Shown here: piece after piece, positions 1-11,652 of the stretch
Layout: every line of letters begins with the position of its first letter
Position numbering within the stretch: the first letter of the stretch is position 1
Assembly (NCBI GenBank): GCA_958510825.1
Contig: OY294051.1
Span: forward strand, 28,879,265 to 28,943,264
Origin: Brachypterus glaber
Taxonomy: Eukaryota; Arthropoda; Insecta; Coleoptera; Kateretidae
DNA length: 64,000 bases
Reading direction: 5' to 3'
Made by a program: the position numbers and the translations under genes
Notes under the pieces: model-generated
Databases searched by the model: none
Told to the model about the DNA's origin: nothing
The model's input: only the letters and a program-made list of their open reading frames with translations

Positions 1-235
1 TATATCAGATCTGATAAAGTTTACAGTTATAAGAATATTGAAATAAAAGAATTTAAAAATATGAAATATTGCTTTCAAAAGTTTTCAGAATGAGTACTTA
101 GCTGGTTTCTGCAAAATCCATGAGGTATGAATTCCATCGTCTCCATCTGTACAAGTCTCCCCTATGCTGATGAATTCATTTCTCAAATGAAAGAAAAAAA
201 ATAGGCTGTCCCATCTACTTTGGAAAAATCATCTT

Positions 236-310
236 CCAGGATAAAATGTACGATTGAAAATGTTGTCCGGGATAAAATATACTTTTGAAAATTATGTCCA
301 ATGTAAAATT
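236..310. repeat. 31-bp tandem repeat, about 2.4 units
   Basis: Two adjacent 31-bp units (236-266 and 267-297) share the core GGATAAAATRTAC followed by TTGAAAATNNTGT, and a decayed third unit begins at 298. Nothing recognisable lies between this and position 560. Confidence 0.6.
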
Positions 311-560
311 GTCTGCTAGACGGTTACATAGAATTTATCTATGCCGAAAATTACAGAACCATGTTCCAACAGAACATCACTCCATGCGGAGAACTTCTAT
401 ATCAAATATACCAAAATAAACTTCAACTTAAATTAATGTAATTCCATATTAATGGTATAGAAATGGTGAGTAATTAATGGTAATTAATTAATGGTGCTAA
501 AACAATAATTATATCTCAGAAATATTCTAAGAAACAGAAAAACTTAACTTACATGTCATA

Positions 561-1287
561 CTAAGTCTTCGATGTCCATCGAAACGTTATAAATGCGTAA
601 TTGTAGAAAATAACAGTTACAATATCTTCCGCATTGTTTAAATATTCATTTTCACTAACTTTAAATAAAAATACATGAAGGATTACTTCGATGATTACAG
701 AAAATAAACACTCGTCAATATGACACCACCATTGTAACAGAGTTGCTTCAAGAAGAACGAAAATCGACCTTCTTGACCGGTATGAACCCTTCAGGTAAAT
801 AAAATCCTATTTCTGAACTATTAGCGACATCTATGTAAGTCATTATTAACTACAGTTTTACCGTATAGGATTCCTAATAAAGGTAACGGAAACTACACCA
901 AAAATAATAACAAAAAGACTATTTCCTAATAAATCCGTATTAGTGATATCTAACCTCAAAATATTACTCTAAGAAACAAATATAAACAATACTTATTGTT
1001 TATCAGCAAAACTAATAAAAATACGAACAGAATACTAAGTGTCCTGTGAACTAAGTATAAACAAAATACTGAATCTAAGTGAGCAGTTCCAGCAAACTAT
1101 TTTCAACAAATTCTAGATTATCCCGAAGGAATAAGCATACGAAACTTTCCAGGAGAGACAAGCTACAGATCAAAGCCAGTGAAATCCAACCCTCAATAGA
1201 CTCTGAAACATATAAAAACCAGGTAAGTCCATAGACAAATGTATTATAGAGAAATAAGTCATATGATTCTTTATTATTAAAAATCAT
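561..1287 (-). pseudogene. possible decayed insect chemoreceptor (odorant-receptor-like) fragment
   Basis: On the minus strand an open segment at 1287-1075 encodes two hydrophobic stretches (YNTFVYGLTWFLYVSES, then GWISLALICSLSLLESFVCL), followed by a charged stretch. Downstream on the same strand, in shifting frames, are LFVIIFGVVSVTFIRNPIR (about 910-850), GFYLPEGFIPVKK (about 815-775) and a long hydrophobic run with LLEATLLQWWCHIDE continuing to a stop at 561-563. Alternating membrane segments with a PEG motif after the third recall insect odorant receptors. No single frame joins them and no clean splice sites were found, so decay or a mis-seen multi-exon gene are both possible. The family assignment is inference from composition and order only; a chance run of hydrophobic AT-rich frames is the main alternative. 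Confidence 0.28.
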
Positions 1288-1648
1288 ATTCTAATTATGT
1301 TTTCTTTATGTTATTTTCAGGTAGAACTATGAAATAGAGACTTATATGGTTAGAATTCAGTTCCTGCTACAAAATAGTCCCAGATACAAAATAGTTCTGT
1401 ACGTACGTAACTATTTATATACAAAATAAACATAAATTATAACGTAAGTAAACGAATAGTTTAATTAACCCTTGCTATATTACAAAGTGACGATTTATAT
1501 CGTTACAATAGATAAACTCAGTAATAACCCCCGCGTGGCTTTTACTTTATTGAGTGGAAAATTATTTATTTTACCCACTCAACTGTCACTTGTCAAATTA
1601 TTTTCTTGTAAATGTCATTAAAATTTTTAATAAAAATATGAATTCCTA

Positions 1649-1797
1649 AGCTATTTATTGGATAAAAACCTTGTATGGCACTCATGGGTAAACCGATATT
1701 GCCCTCTCAAAAATTAACCTGCTTGGCTGATGCCTCGCAGGTTAATTTTCTCATGGGCAATATCTTACTTTACCCACTAGTACCATAAATAACTATT
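1649..1797. mobile_element. hairpin MITE, AATAGTTATTTATGG type, copy 1
   Basis: This is an imperfect palindrome. Its outer end AATAGTTATTTATGG is at the right and CTATTTATTGG at the left. Inside, GATATTGCCC pairs with GGGCAATATC and AACCTGC pairs with GCAGGTT. The apex GGCTGATGCC is GC-rich. A second copy lies at 36588-36730 in reverse orientation. Confidence 0.65.
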
Positions 1798-1800
1798 TTT

Positions 1801-2110
1801 GGAGAGCAAAATTCTAGAGGGGGAAAATGGCAAAAAACTGCTTTCTAATTAAAAAATTAAAAAAAAATCACTTGTTCATCCCACATTATAAAAGTTCCAA
1901 AATGTTGTTAAATGTCTGTCCAAAATGCGACGATTTGTTTTGTTTAAGACGGCAAGCATACGTGTAGTCCTTCACTATAATTGATCTAGCAAGCGGGGGT
2001 ATCGTTATTCTGTGAAAATACGACAGAACTAAACTGTTGGATACCTATGGTTATACGCATATATCATGGTTTTTTTGATCATCGTTGCCCTCTCTAGAAT
2101 TTTGCTCTCC
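1801..2110. mobile_element. 310-bp non-autonomous DNA transposon with TIRs
   Basis: The terminal inverted repeat GGAGAGCAAAATTCTAGAG is present at 1801 and, inverted, ends at 2110. The interior is AT-rich and non-coding. It abuts the hairpin element on its left. No confident TSD was found, so no superfamily is assigned. Confidence 0.7.
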
Positions 2111-2616
2111 CAAAAGAGTATTTTTTAGAGAAAATTTACCATAGTGCCCCCTGTGCGTTAAAATAAAAAAAATATAGAATTATAGTCACTCATGAGGGTC
2201 AAATTTTGTTCAAATTTTAAATCAATATATTTTATAATAACAATGTTATACCAGATTTAAGAAAATAGGGCTTTTCTGACAAGGTATGATGTTTTGGTAG
2301 CTGGGGTCTGAGTTTGGTTTGATCAAGAAAAAAAATTATTTATATGGTTAAACTGCATGTAGGAACACACAAAAAAAATTCAGGCGATTTAAAAATCTGT
2401 TTCAAAAAAACGATAGAACCGCGAAATTACAGTGAACAAATCTAATTTATTATTTATTTTAATTTGTATATTTACATATACGATGAATGAAAAATTAATG
2501 ACATATATTTTTTATTATTTTTATATTTTATTATTTTATTTTTTTTTTGTTTCATATTAATTTTTTTAGTTTTGTATAGTATTAAATGAGGGGTTAAGAA
2601 GTGGAATAAGTCCTTA

Positions 2617-2936
2617 GGGAACGTTCAAGTATTACGTAACACGAAATTTGGTCATTTTTGACCCCCCCCCCATGTAACGCGTCGTAACATTTACAAAAAT
2701 TAAAAGGAAATATTCCTTTATGGTTTAAACCGGTTTTTAATCGGTTATTGCTTTTGTGTTTTAACCCAAAATCGGTCTGATGTAATTTCCGTAACCGGTT
2801 AACCGAAAACCGGTTATTGGCTATGGTTTTTCATCTCTAATTTGTTTTTGTTTAGAGGATTTAGTGAACTGTTTACCAAAAATACAAAATGTAATTTATA
2901 CTCTGTAACGCGGCGTAACGTTATTTAAAACTTGAA
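2617..2936. mobile_element. Harbinger-like MITE (GGGAACGTTCAAG family), diverged long copy
   Basis: It starts with GGGAACGTTCAAGTATTACG. A decayed inverted end (GCGTAACGTTATTTAAAACTT) lies near 2910-2935. The interior segment TTTAGAGGATTTAGTGAAC is found inverted inside the 9104-9253 copy, which links the two. Repeated AACCGGTT tracts lie at 2725-2815. Confidence 0.55.
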
Positions 2937-2940
2937 CAGC

Positions 2941-4066
2941 TATTTTTTTTGTTATGAAATGACATTATAGGTTTGGACTTTTTAGTAAGAGGGATAATAA
3001 TAGCCATTTTTATAATTTGTTATCTTTCGCAATAGCAAATTTGGAATAAAAATTATTAACACTTGGACTGTGTTCTTTTATTTCCAAATATGTTAAAAAA
3101 ATACGTATAAAAGATCAAAAATAAAATATTGGCAGCCATTTCAAAAAAGTGTCCCATTCATGGGTATTTCCCCCTACATTTCAATTGCAATTCAACTAAA
3201 CAGTGTTTCTAAAAGTGCGTACAGTCTACTAAAATAGCGAATTCTATTTGGGATTCAGGACGTGCACCTCCTGCTGCAGCAGACTGCTGGTTTGGTTACA
3301 GTGACATTATTAATAAATTAGCGATCATTCGCGGCTTTAGATTAGCAGTCTCAGCGACCGGAAATGCTAAAATACTTCGTTGGGCGCCACTTATACAATC
3401 AGTCTCAACTCTTCATTGTTTCTTTTGAAATTATGCCTTTTTCATAGAGCTTTTTTTAATGCAATAAAATTTTAATCTATTGAATTGATTATATGATACT
3501 TACTCGAAAAAAGTAGGAAAGGTTTTTAACTCGTTTCCTCAGGAAATATTGCGTATCATAAAAATCGAGGGTAAAATAAAGTTGGGATAAGTAAATAAAT
3601 TAAAAGAGAAAAATATTTTTTGCACGACCAAGACTAAAACCTAATTGTTCGCTTTCATTTTCGGGACTAAACTTGCCGTTTTTCTCCCTAGGGAATAAAA
3701 ATCACGGAAACCTTGATAATATTAAAATATTATACTTACTATGTGCTTTGCTGGTTCAAAAATTAGGTTTGGTGATGTTTTGTAATAAATTAGCGATTCA
3801 AGCCAATTTATTTGATTAAAAAAAAAAACCTTTAAAAATAAAATTGTTATAACAATTTATACATAACTTAAAATTTTTTATCTTCGTCCATTTTTTTGAC
3901 GTTTGTGTCAACCATATTAAAAAACAATTGAAATCGCGATAGCCATGAAACTGACTTTTCGCAATTTACAGGCATCTTGATTAAATTACGAAAATAAAAC
4001 AACCGATTTTAGACGCGTGGTTTTTAATTTTAATTTTATCTACCTACCTAAATTATGTTTGGTCCT
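2941..4066. other. unassigned AT-rich stretch with small palindromes
   Basis: No coding signal was found. A short hairpin element occurs at 3492-3560 (TATGATAC at one end, GTATCATA at the other, with TTTCCT/AGGAAA inside). A string resembling a retroviral-type primer-binding site (TGGCGCCCAACG) lies on the minus strand near 3378-3390. Confidence 0.4.
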
Positions 4067-4069
4067 GCA

Positions 4070-4220
4070 AAAAATAGTTTATATACCTCAGGACTAAACT
4101 TGGTTGTTTTAGTACCTTGCATTTCTGTTTCCCTTGCTCGCTACGCTCACTCAGGAAACACTAATGCAGCGGGACTAAAACAGCCAGTTTAGTCCCTTGG
4201 TATATAAATAACTATTTTTT
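4070..4220. mobile_element. hairpin MITE, AATAGTTATTTATATACC type
   Basis: This is an imperfect palindrome. The left arm AATAGTTTATATACC...GGACTAAACT pairs with the right arm AGTTTAGTCC...GGTATATAAATAACTATT. The apex CTCGCTACGCTCACTC is GC-rich compared with its surroundings. It shares its outer end with the elements at 1649 and 36588. Confidence 0.65.
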
Positions 4221-4266
4221 CACATTCGAACAAAAATTTAGCATACTTTAGGGGTCGAGTGACAAC

Positions 4267-4744
4267 AATAGTATATTGTTTTACTAAGAGGAAAAGTGAA
4301 GCTTTTTTTACTAGTCTGTAGAATTTACGGACGACGCGAAGCGTCCTGTATATATATATTATAAATATTAGTTTTTGAATTTAATTTATTCAGTAATAAA
4401 GTATAAGTTTTTTATTAAAATAGGCCAATAAAACCCTTTCAAAATAAACTTAAACCTTCCCTAGCTCATTTTAAATTTTTTCCTAGGCTAAATCGTACAC
4501 TTTTCGCGATTTCGATGATAACTTGTCTAATGTAGCATTTGCAATTTCGGAGACATTTGTAGGTGTATAAACCATATATTCTTCTTCAATTATTTTTAAT
4601 CAATTTCACACAAGGTTTTTGCACAGAATCTCGAGTCAATCACCCGTCTACATAATAAACAAACAAGTTTGAAGTATGGCTGTCATCAAAGTCAATGAGT
4701 GCTGCCGCTAGTGGTGGTCTTGCTAACTTTTTTTACGGCGTAAC
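4267..4744 (+). repeat. dispersed repeat family D, copy 1
   Basis: About 475 bp align almost throughout with 10652-11125. Both copies start AATAGTATATTGTTTTACTA and both end in TTTTTTTACGGCGTA. This copy has lost half of the short internal hairpin (ACGACGCGAAGCG) that is complete in copy 2. It is non-coding, and the element type is not recognised. Confidence 0.75.
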
Positions 4745-4904
4745 TTAGCGTAACCTAGCGACTTTTGGGGCTAGTACAGATCCATGCCAAACTACTGTTC
4801 TTTTCAGAATGAGCTCTTAAAATACACTACTCGACCTGGATATGTAATTAAGAGGTTTCTAATTGCTATAAATAGAAATATCCTACTATGGTGACAAAAT
4901 ATTT

Positions 4905-5890
4905 AGAAAAAACATCGTTAGGTAAATCTTTTAAAGGTAATTAAAACCCTCTGAAAAATGAGTTTGATTCCCCCTTTTTCTATATAGACAAATACATAAA
5001 TATACAGGGTGATCACTAAGTGCCATGCCAAAATTTAAGAGGTAACTCTACATCCAAAAATACAAAAAAAAAGTTTCTATAAAGGTTGGTCTGGAAATGA
5101 GCCCTAAGGGAGCTACGGCCCTTCGTCGATGACATATTGAATGGGGAACAAAAAAAAGCATCAATAAAATTTTAACGCTGCGGGGTGATTCTTCATTTAA
5201 AACAGAAAAAAAGTATTCTTCACCAAAACATCTAAATTTAATATTAAAGGAGTAATAGCCTTTTAAAAAGTAACGTTTTTGGTGGAACAAAATGTTACTT
5301 CCTCTTAATTGCATTTTTTTTGAAAACAGTTGCTCCTACAGTGTTACACTATGACATTTTTTTATGTATTTTTACTCAAGGAATCCATATTTTATATAAA
5401 AAATCCCAAAAACGTAGACATAAAAAAGTTTGGGGCAAAAATGTGTTAAGCCTAATACATTTTCCCGTCTAGGGACGCCTCTGAATAAATAAAAAAAAAT
5501 AACATAAACTTATTGCCCTTATTAATACGAGTATATATGCAAAAGCTCGTCACTCTAGCTTAACGGGTACCAGAGTTTATAATTAAAAACCTTATTTTTA
5601 TTACAATTTTAAAGGGCCCTAGCTCCCTTAGGGCTCATTTGCGGACCAACCTTTATAGGAACTTTTTTTGATATTTTTGGATGCAAAATCACCTTTTAAA
5701 TTTTGGCATGCCAGTTATTGATCACCCTGTATGTAAATATGTATATCGAAACTGTTATAAAATATCCAAATGGTCATAAATAACCATAATAATTAATAAT
5801 AAAGCCATGATAATGCCATGTCTCGTACCATGCGTAATAAAAAGTTAAGAAAATTACACTAAACATTTTTTGAAAAGATTAGCAACATAT
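4905..5890 (+). repeat. local duplication, left copy (split by a MITE)
   Basis: The stretches 4905-5002 and 5732-5890 together match 6411-6690, sharing for example AACATCGTT, TGATTCC, ACCAAATGG.TCATAAAT.ACC and TAAAGCC.CGATAATGCC with small changes. This copy is interrupted by the TA-flanked element at 5005-5729; the other copy is not, so the MITE arrived after the duplication or was absent from the template. Confidence 0.65.
5005..5729. mobile_element. Tc1/mariner-like MITE (CAGGGTG ends), family M1 copy 1
   Basis: It is flanked by TA on both sides (5003-5004, 5730-5731). The ends are CAGGGTGATCA and its complement, with long inverted arms of about 130 bp that include GAGCCCTAAGGGAGCTA.GGCCC. 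It is non-coding; the short minus-strand open frame across the left arm is also present, decayed, in copy 2 and simply follows the arm. The TA target and CAGGGTG end suggest the Tc1/mariner group, which is an inference. Confidence 0.8.
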
Positions 5891-6410
5891 ACTTGGTGCT
5901 AGTAGTGTTAGTATAGTCGATGACACATTTATAGTAGAATGTTTACATTTAAAACAGATTTATGTGAAACAGGAACGTAATCAAATTTTATTATATTGAA
6001 TACGTATTTATCTTATATATCTCGATGCACAGAACACAAATAAAACAAATTAAAGCCGGTCCAGTAAATATTTATTGTTACAAATGCCTTGTGGGTGTGT
6101 CTAAATCTTTTGTGAAATATGATTGGATAGGGTCGAACGTTAACTGGCTAGAATCAGTTCAGATGGACTCTATAAAAATACATTAGTTTAAAAGATTTTA
6201 AAATTATGCAACGTCCCGATTGGACGAACAGTTTGACACGTGCCAGGTAAAAATAATCGCTGTTAAAAAAAATCTCCTATAACTCAGGCATCGACTATAA
6301 TTGCAAAGTATTGTTATTTCCAAAAGCATATCTTACAAAATCACTATACACATGTACTGCTTATTAGGTAGTCATCATCATTCCAAGATAAGGTGTTAAC
6401 ATAATTAGGG

Positions 6411-6690
6411 AAAACATCGTTTAACGATTTTACCTAATAGGTAAATTTTTAAAAAACAATTAAAAGAATCTGAAAAATTAATTTGATTCCGACCCTGTGT
6501 GAAAAAGATAATAAATTATATTTATTATATTATAATTATTATAAAATATAATAGATGAAAATTATGTCGAAACTGCTATAAAATAACCAAATGGTGGTCA
6601 TAAATGACCATAATAAAGCCGCGATAATGCCATGCGTAATAAAAAAGTATGGAAATCATACTAAACATTTCGTGAAAAGATCAGAACCAG
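6411..6690 (+). repeat. local duplication, right copy (no MITE)
   Basis: This is the partner of 4905-5890, offset by about 1.5 kb in direct orientation. It carries an AT-only insertion-like tract at 6510-6555 where the other copy has the MITE. Confidence 0.6.
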
Positions 6691-6699
6691 ATTTATTTT

Positions 6700-7860
6700 A
6701 TTGTTCATCATTTTATTGTACTTTATTTTATTGCACTTTTTTATCTGACTCCATGTTAAACATAAATTACGATGATCTTAGCAGTTTTATTGTAATCCCA
6801 GACAGATATAGCGGAGCACATGTTATCATATAATTGGTGACAAGTTATTTCTGTATAAAAAACATTTAAATCAGTTCATCATTATAAAAAGAAGGGTACG
6901 TACAGCAGAACAGGGTTGGGTTTGTCGGAAAAAGTTAGAGCATCGATATCTTTCTACAACAGTAATATTAGTAATTTCTGGCCAATAAGTGAAGGTGTTG
7001 TTGCTTATGGTTAAACAGGAGATTAAAAAAAAATAAGCCAAGGTTATATTTTTTTGTGAAAAATATCTTATATATATCATAACATATTATGTACCAAGTT
7101 TTCTTGTCAGTGATTGATATGTATGTTCTTGTCTTCCACTGTTTGAGACAATACACATGGTGCCAACATGCCTTAAGCAATAAAACGGTTGATTGTAAGT
7201 CATTATATTTTTGTGACAATCGCGTCCCTTTTCCCTTGAACTATGAACTAATATATTATAATTATTTAATGTCATTTTTATGGCTAATTATTACAAACTA
7301 CTTTTAAATCATAATAAAAATATACAGAATATCAGAAAATGCTTATTGTAAAACCGCCTGCTTTTTAACTTAACATTTTAATGTTAATATTTATCATAAT
7401 ACAAACCCAGCGGCGGGCTAGATCTGGCCCTAACTGGAAGTTTACTACCGGGCCCCGAGCAAATTATTATTTACATTAATTTTTATTGTTTTTGAAAGTG
7501 TAGGCCATTGTATTAGTTTATTAGAAAGACCCCTTGAGGATTAGCTAGCATGGGCCCCCCAACAGGAATTGGGGTCCTAATGATTTTATAACAAGGGCCC
7601 GCGTAAAAAAAAGGTTGCTGTTTTTTGAGTGATAGATGAAAATATCTAAGGACTTTTTTAAGTCACATGCGGACCCCTGTTTCGCCCCTGTACAAACCTT
7701 CAAACTAAAGGCTAAATTAGGTTAAACTAAAAAGACAACTGAGTGAGGTATTAAAATGGCCTAAGCGCTTTTTTTAATGATCTTTTGCAGACTTATTATA
7801 CTTTTCATAGCCCAACAAGTCGCTTCGAATTTTCCAAAATGGCCAATAAACGTACTGGAG
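6700..7860. other. unassigned AT-rich stretch
   Basis: Open frames here are short, overlap on both strands and lack any recognisable motif. A GC-richer patch at 7405-7600 (GGCGGGCTAGATCTGGCCC, GGGCCCC) was not recognised. Confidence 0.3.
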
Positions 7861-7867
7861 AAAAATT

Positions 7868-8134
7868 ATTGTTTATGTTTATGTTTATTTTTAACCTCGT
7901 ACTATTCTACTTAATTAAGCATCCCCTAAGTCCAGGACTTGTGTGGGCTAGTAGTAGAGGGAACCACCGGCTTTAATTGACTTTCGAACCAATATATCTA
8001 GGGAGTACGCCTTCGCCAAATTTCAATTATTATTTAACTGAAAAAGGCAATCGGCGCCAGTGAGGTTTGAACTCACGATCATTAGCTCAGTGTCAATTCT
8101 ATATCGATGCCTTAGACCGCTGAGATAATCTCCC
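7868..8134 (-). mobile_element. tRNA-derived SINE, copy 1
   Basis: Read on the minus strand from 8134, it has a tRNA-like head with a Pol III A box (TATCTCAGCGGTCTAAGGC) and B box (GAGTTCAAACCTC). The body includes GCCGGTGGTTCCCTCTACTA and CCCACACAAGTCCTGGACTT. It ends in an (AAACAT)n-like tail near 7870-7893. The body is shared almost base for base with 63535-63808, but the 5' half of the head is different. SINEs of this type are transcribed by Pol III and copied by a partner LINE; the simple-repeat tail fits that. Confidence 0.85.
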
Positions 8135-8139
8135 ATTTA

Positions 8140-9103
8140 ATTGGATAAAAATGTTTGTTCAAAAAAAATTAAGTTACTTACAAAATGTCCGTCTGTCCTT
8201 CAGCTCATTCTATATCACGTTTTTTGCAACTTGCATATACGTTAACTCAAAAATGAATTATCCTACTCGAAATTTTCAGGAAAAATCAAGTTCAATAAAA
8301 AAAATAAAACAAAAAGTTCAGGATTAAACTTTTGGTATATTTAATTTTTTTCGTGGCACAAGAAAATTATCCCGTTTTTAAATTAATTTGAAATATTTTT
8401 ATACTAATAATAAAACAATTTTTTAATTTTATTGTTTGAATTTAGTCTTCATCTTTCCAGAAATTTTTTCGGTGTGTTGTTTGAGGGCCATAAAAGTACA
8501 GTTACGCCTCCAAAGCGCAAAAACAAGGATGTGTAACCCAGACTTCCACGAATGTCAATAGTACCAAAAATGGTGCACATGTATTTATTTATACGAGGTC
8601 TTTGATCTTGGCTTATAAATAATCAATTATACTTAAAAATGTATCGAATCATACAATGAGTTGTATTTATTATCGAACGCACTTTAAAATACATGACATA
8701 CTTTTGATACTCTTCGTAACTAGATAAAAATAAACTAAACGTGTACGTTAGGGCGTTCCAAAAAACATGATTTTTGAAAATTATCCCACTTATGTCGATA
8801 ATACCAGAACAAATTTCTGTGCCAAATTTCACCTCACGAAAATTAAACTATTATCCGCCCTACTTCATTTAAAAACTGGAAAAAAAAATTAAAATTATTT
8901 TTTTTATAGCGTACAATTTTTTAAATCTGTGCCAAATTTCAGCTCAAACAAATGAAATTTGACTTACAATATAATTTATGTCAGTAGCTAAGTACACACA
9001 TATTAATAAAAATAAGCTAAGTACACACATATTAATAAAAAAAAAATATTTTATTTATTTTTCAGTTTTTAAATAAAGTGGGAGGGGGCTAATTTTATTG
9101 TTT
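8140..9103. other. unassigned AT-rich stretch with a short tandem duplication
   Basis: At 8986-9041 a 28-29 bp unit (AGCTAAGTACACACATATT...) occurs twice in a row. The string CTGTGCCAAATTTCA occurs at about 8817 and again at about 8929. There is no coding signal. Confidence 0.45.
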
Positions 9104-9253
9104 GGGAACGTTCAAGTATTACGTAACGCAAATTTTGATCATTTTGGACTAAGATACGGATTCGTTGCAAATTTTATTCCACACGGCGTTCACTAAATCC
9201 TCTAAACAAAAAAAATGACCAAATTTTGCGTTACGTAATACTTGAACGTTCCC
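9104..9253. mobile_element. Harbinger-like MITE (GGGAACGTTCAAG family), complete copy
   Basis: It is a 150-bp palindromic element beginning GGGAACGTTCAAGTATTACG and ending with the exact complement. The flanking trinucleotides are TTT and TTA, a possible decayed 3-bp duplication. Confidence 0.85.
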
Positions 9254-9315
9254 TTAAAAAAAAGTTTTTTTTTAAACGTTCTCTTTTCGAAGAAAGATTT
9301 TTTTTTGAAAATGTA

Positions 9316-10218
9316 GAGGAAATGCGCCTAATTTCGGATGGTTTCCAAATTTCGGATAGTAGTGTATTTAAGATACTGTCTGCAAAGGTAAACAGAAACC
9401 TACTTTTATGTGAAGCCAAAAGCCAAACTAAATCTGTCCTGTAATATGATAACGGTAGAGCTTCTCCCCTTTAAATGGCAGCACAAATCGTTTATATTGC
9501 AAATGGCAGTTTTGTGCTCAGTTGCATTATTATGCTTGTTTATTTTATAAATAATCGTTATAAAAGTTCGTGATTCTGTCTTGGGTAAGTTATGATGTTA
9601 GTTAAGTTGATCCACTATTCATAATTAAGCAATTTGAAAACGTAAACATTCTACAAATTTCTAATCTAAAAAGCTGAAAGTTGCCTAATTTCGGATAGAC
9701 CATTTTTGTGCATTTGATTCACAATTTCGGATATCCGCAAGGTAATTATTATTCAGGATAACCAACCATTAATTATTATTTTTATAAGGATACAACAAAC
9801 TAAGATAAACAATTTTGAAAAAACGAAAATTACCTAAGATACTAAGATATTCGAAATTGGGAATCTAAAATTATAGTTCCTATAGTATTTCGTAGAAAAT
9901 CGCTTAATGATTAAATTACGTCTTAAATGTGAAGGAATAACAAGAAACATAAGCAATGGGATCCAGATCCACTCTTGAAAAAATTTTTTCAGATATGTCC
10001 GAAATTAGGAGCCCTTTTTCAAATGCACAAAAATGCGCTGATTTTTTTTAACCGTGTTTTTTGGAAAAAATAAACTGTAATAAAATTGCTTTTATAATTA
10101 ATCATGGTTCGCTATAATAAGTTGTATCTGGTTATATAAAAAAAATATCAAAAAGTAATACCGAGTATTAAATATTGAATACATTGTAAATGGTATCCGA
10201 AATTAAGCGACTTTCCTC
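9316..10218. mobile_element. TA-flanked non-autonomous transposon with subterminal ATTTCGGAT repeats
   Basis: TA dinucleotides flank GAGGAAATGCGCCTAATTTC at the left and its near-complement (GAAATTAAGCGACTTTCCTC) at the right. The motif ATTTCGGAT occurs several times near 9330-9360 and 9675-9735, and inverted near 9993 and 10195, like transposase-binding subterminal repeats. The element is 903 bp with no ORF. Confidence 0.7.
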
Positions 10219-10651
10219 TATGGTCCGTAACTTCAGGGTGTAATTCCTAATATGTCCAAAATCGACTCGTCCGAGCATTTTTTTAAAAGGCTTAGTACTG
10301 AAAAATGAATTGCGTGATTCCAGACTTAATGTACGCACTGTATATTATGAAATGCGAAGCATTAGTATTATGCGAGGCTATTTTTTAATTACTTTTACAA
10401 CAACTGTAGGAAGGCTTTTACTGCATATAGTAAGTAGCTTAATGCTATTTTACGCTTTAGTTTATTGGCTGACATTAACCCATTGATGATAATGCATTTT
10501 AAATTGAGTATTAATACCTAATTTAAAATTACCCCATTAAACTCATCGGGAAAATTATGTCCGCGTTGAAAGAACCCGGAAATTAATTATTTTTACGACC
10601 GGTTAGTAAAGTAATTTTTACCGCTTATTTTGCTGCTGGATGACTATGAAA

Positions 10652-11125
10652 AATAGTATATTGTTTTACTAAGAGGAAAAGTTAAGCTTTTTTTTACTAG
10701 TCTGTAGAATTTACGGACGACGCGAAGCGGAGTCCGGAAACTACAGACGAGTAAAAAAAATCACTTTTAATTTTTGAATTTGATTTATTCAGTAATAAAG
10801 TATGTTATTTTTTATTAAAAAAGGCCAATAAAACCCTTTCGAAATAAACCTAAACCTTCCTTAGCTCATTTTAATTTTTTTTTGTAGGCTAAATCGTACA
10901 TTTTTCGCGATTTCGATGGTAACTTGTCTAATGTTGCAATTGCGGAGAGATTTGTGAGTGTATAAACCATATATTCTTCTTCAATCATTTTTAATCAATT
11001 TCACACAAGGTTTTTGCACAGAATCTCGAGTCATAATACATACAAGTTTGAAGTATGGCTGTCATCAAAGTCAAAGAGTGCTGCCGCCAGTGGTGGTTTT
11101 GCTAACTAACTTTTTTTACGGCGTA
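10652..11125 (+). repeat. dispersed repeat family D, copy 2
   Basis: This matches 4267-4744 closely. It contains a complete hairpin at 10685-10760 (TTTTTTTACTAGTCTGTAG at the left, CTACAGACGAGTAAAAAAA at the right) with the apex GACGCGAAGCGGAGTC. Copy 1 lacks the right arm, so this copy is closer to the ancestral form or has gained a hairpin insertion. Confidence 0.75.
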
Positions 11126-11274
11126 CAACAATGAACTCATTTTTTTACTGTAAAAAAAAGATCACTTCTAACTAGTGTGTTCAGTTATAAAATATGAACA
11201 TTTAAGTACTCTTGAAGAAAAAATATATGTTTACAACACGTACGTATTTATAAATAACGCCGGCCGGCCGCGGC

Positions 11275-11398
11275 TAGAGCACTAGATAAGTAGGTTTGTT
11301 AGGGTAGGTGGGTAGTTTGAGTGGTTCCGCAGGAACCACTGTTGTGTAGTGTGTAAACTACCTACCCACCCTAATAAACCTGCCTATCCAGTGCTCTA
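11275..11398. mobile_element. 124-bp hAT-like mini-element (TAGAGCAC family) with 8-bp TSD
   Basis: The ends are TAGAGCACTAGATAAG and the complement of TAGAGCACTGGATAGGCAGG. The perfect 8-bp direct repeat GCCGCGGC flanks it (11267-11274 and 11399-11406). The centre is a small hairpin, GTGGTTCCGCAGGAACCAC. Its two arms match the right and left ends of the 1.9-kb element at 49998-51892, so it looks like an internal-deletion derivative. Confidence 0.85.
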
Positions 11399-11652
11399 GC
11401 CGCGGCCCACAACAAAAAAAATAAGTTCAGTTACTATTAACTTTATTTTTCTTATGTATTTTTGGACGCTGAAAACAAATTTGACAATAAAAACCAATCT
11501 GACTCCCAATGTACCGCGCCCCCTTATTATGTAAAAATGGTTTTAATCAGATTTGGCTGAATTTTGGATATGTAATAGACACTTTGATCAAAAGTTTATA
11601 AGGGCAAACTACCAAAAATCAGTAGTGACATGACCAGCTGTATACAGCTATA

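Noticed and set aside
5048..5314. 88-codon minus-strand frame, similar to one at 20967-21164
   Set aside because: Both lie in the arm of the mariner-like MITE. The similarity reflects the repeat and one copy is broken.
8040..8134. Bona fide tRNA gene
   Set aside because: A and B boxes are present but the sequence cannot form a clean acceptor stem, and it continues into a shared SINE body.
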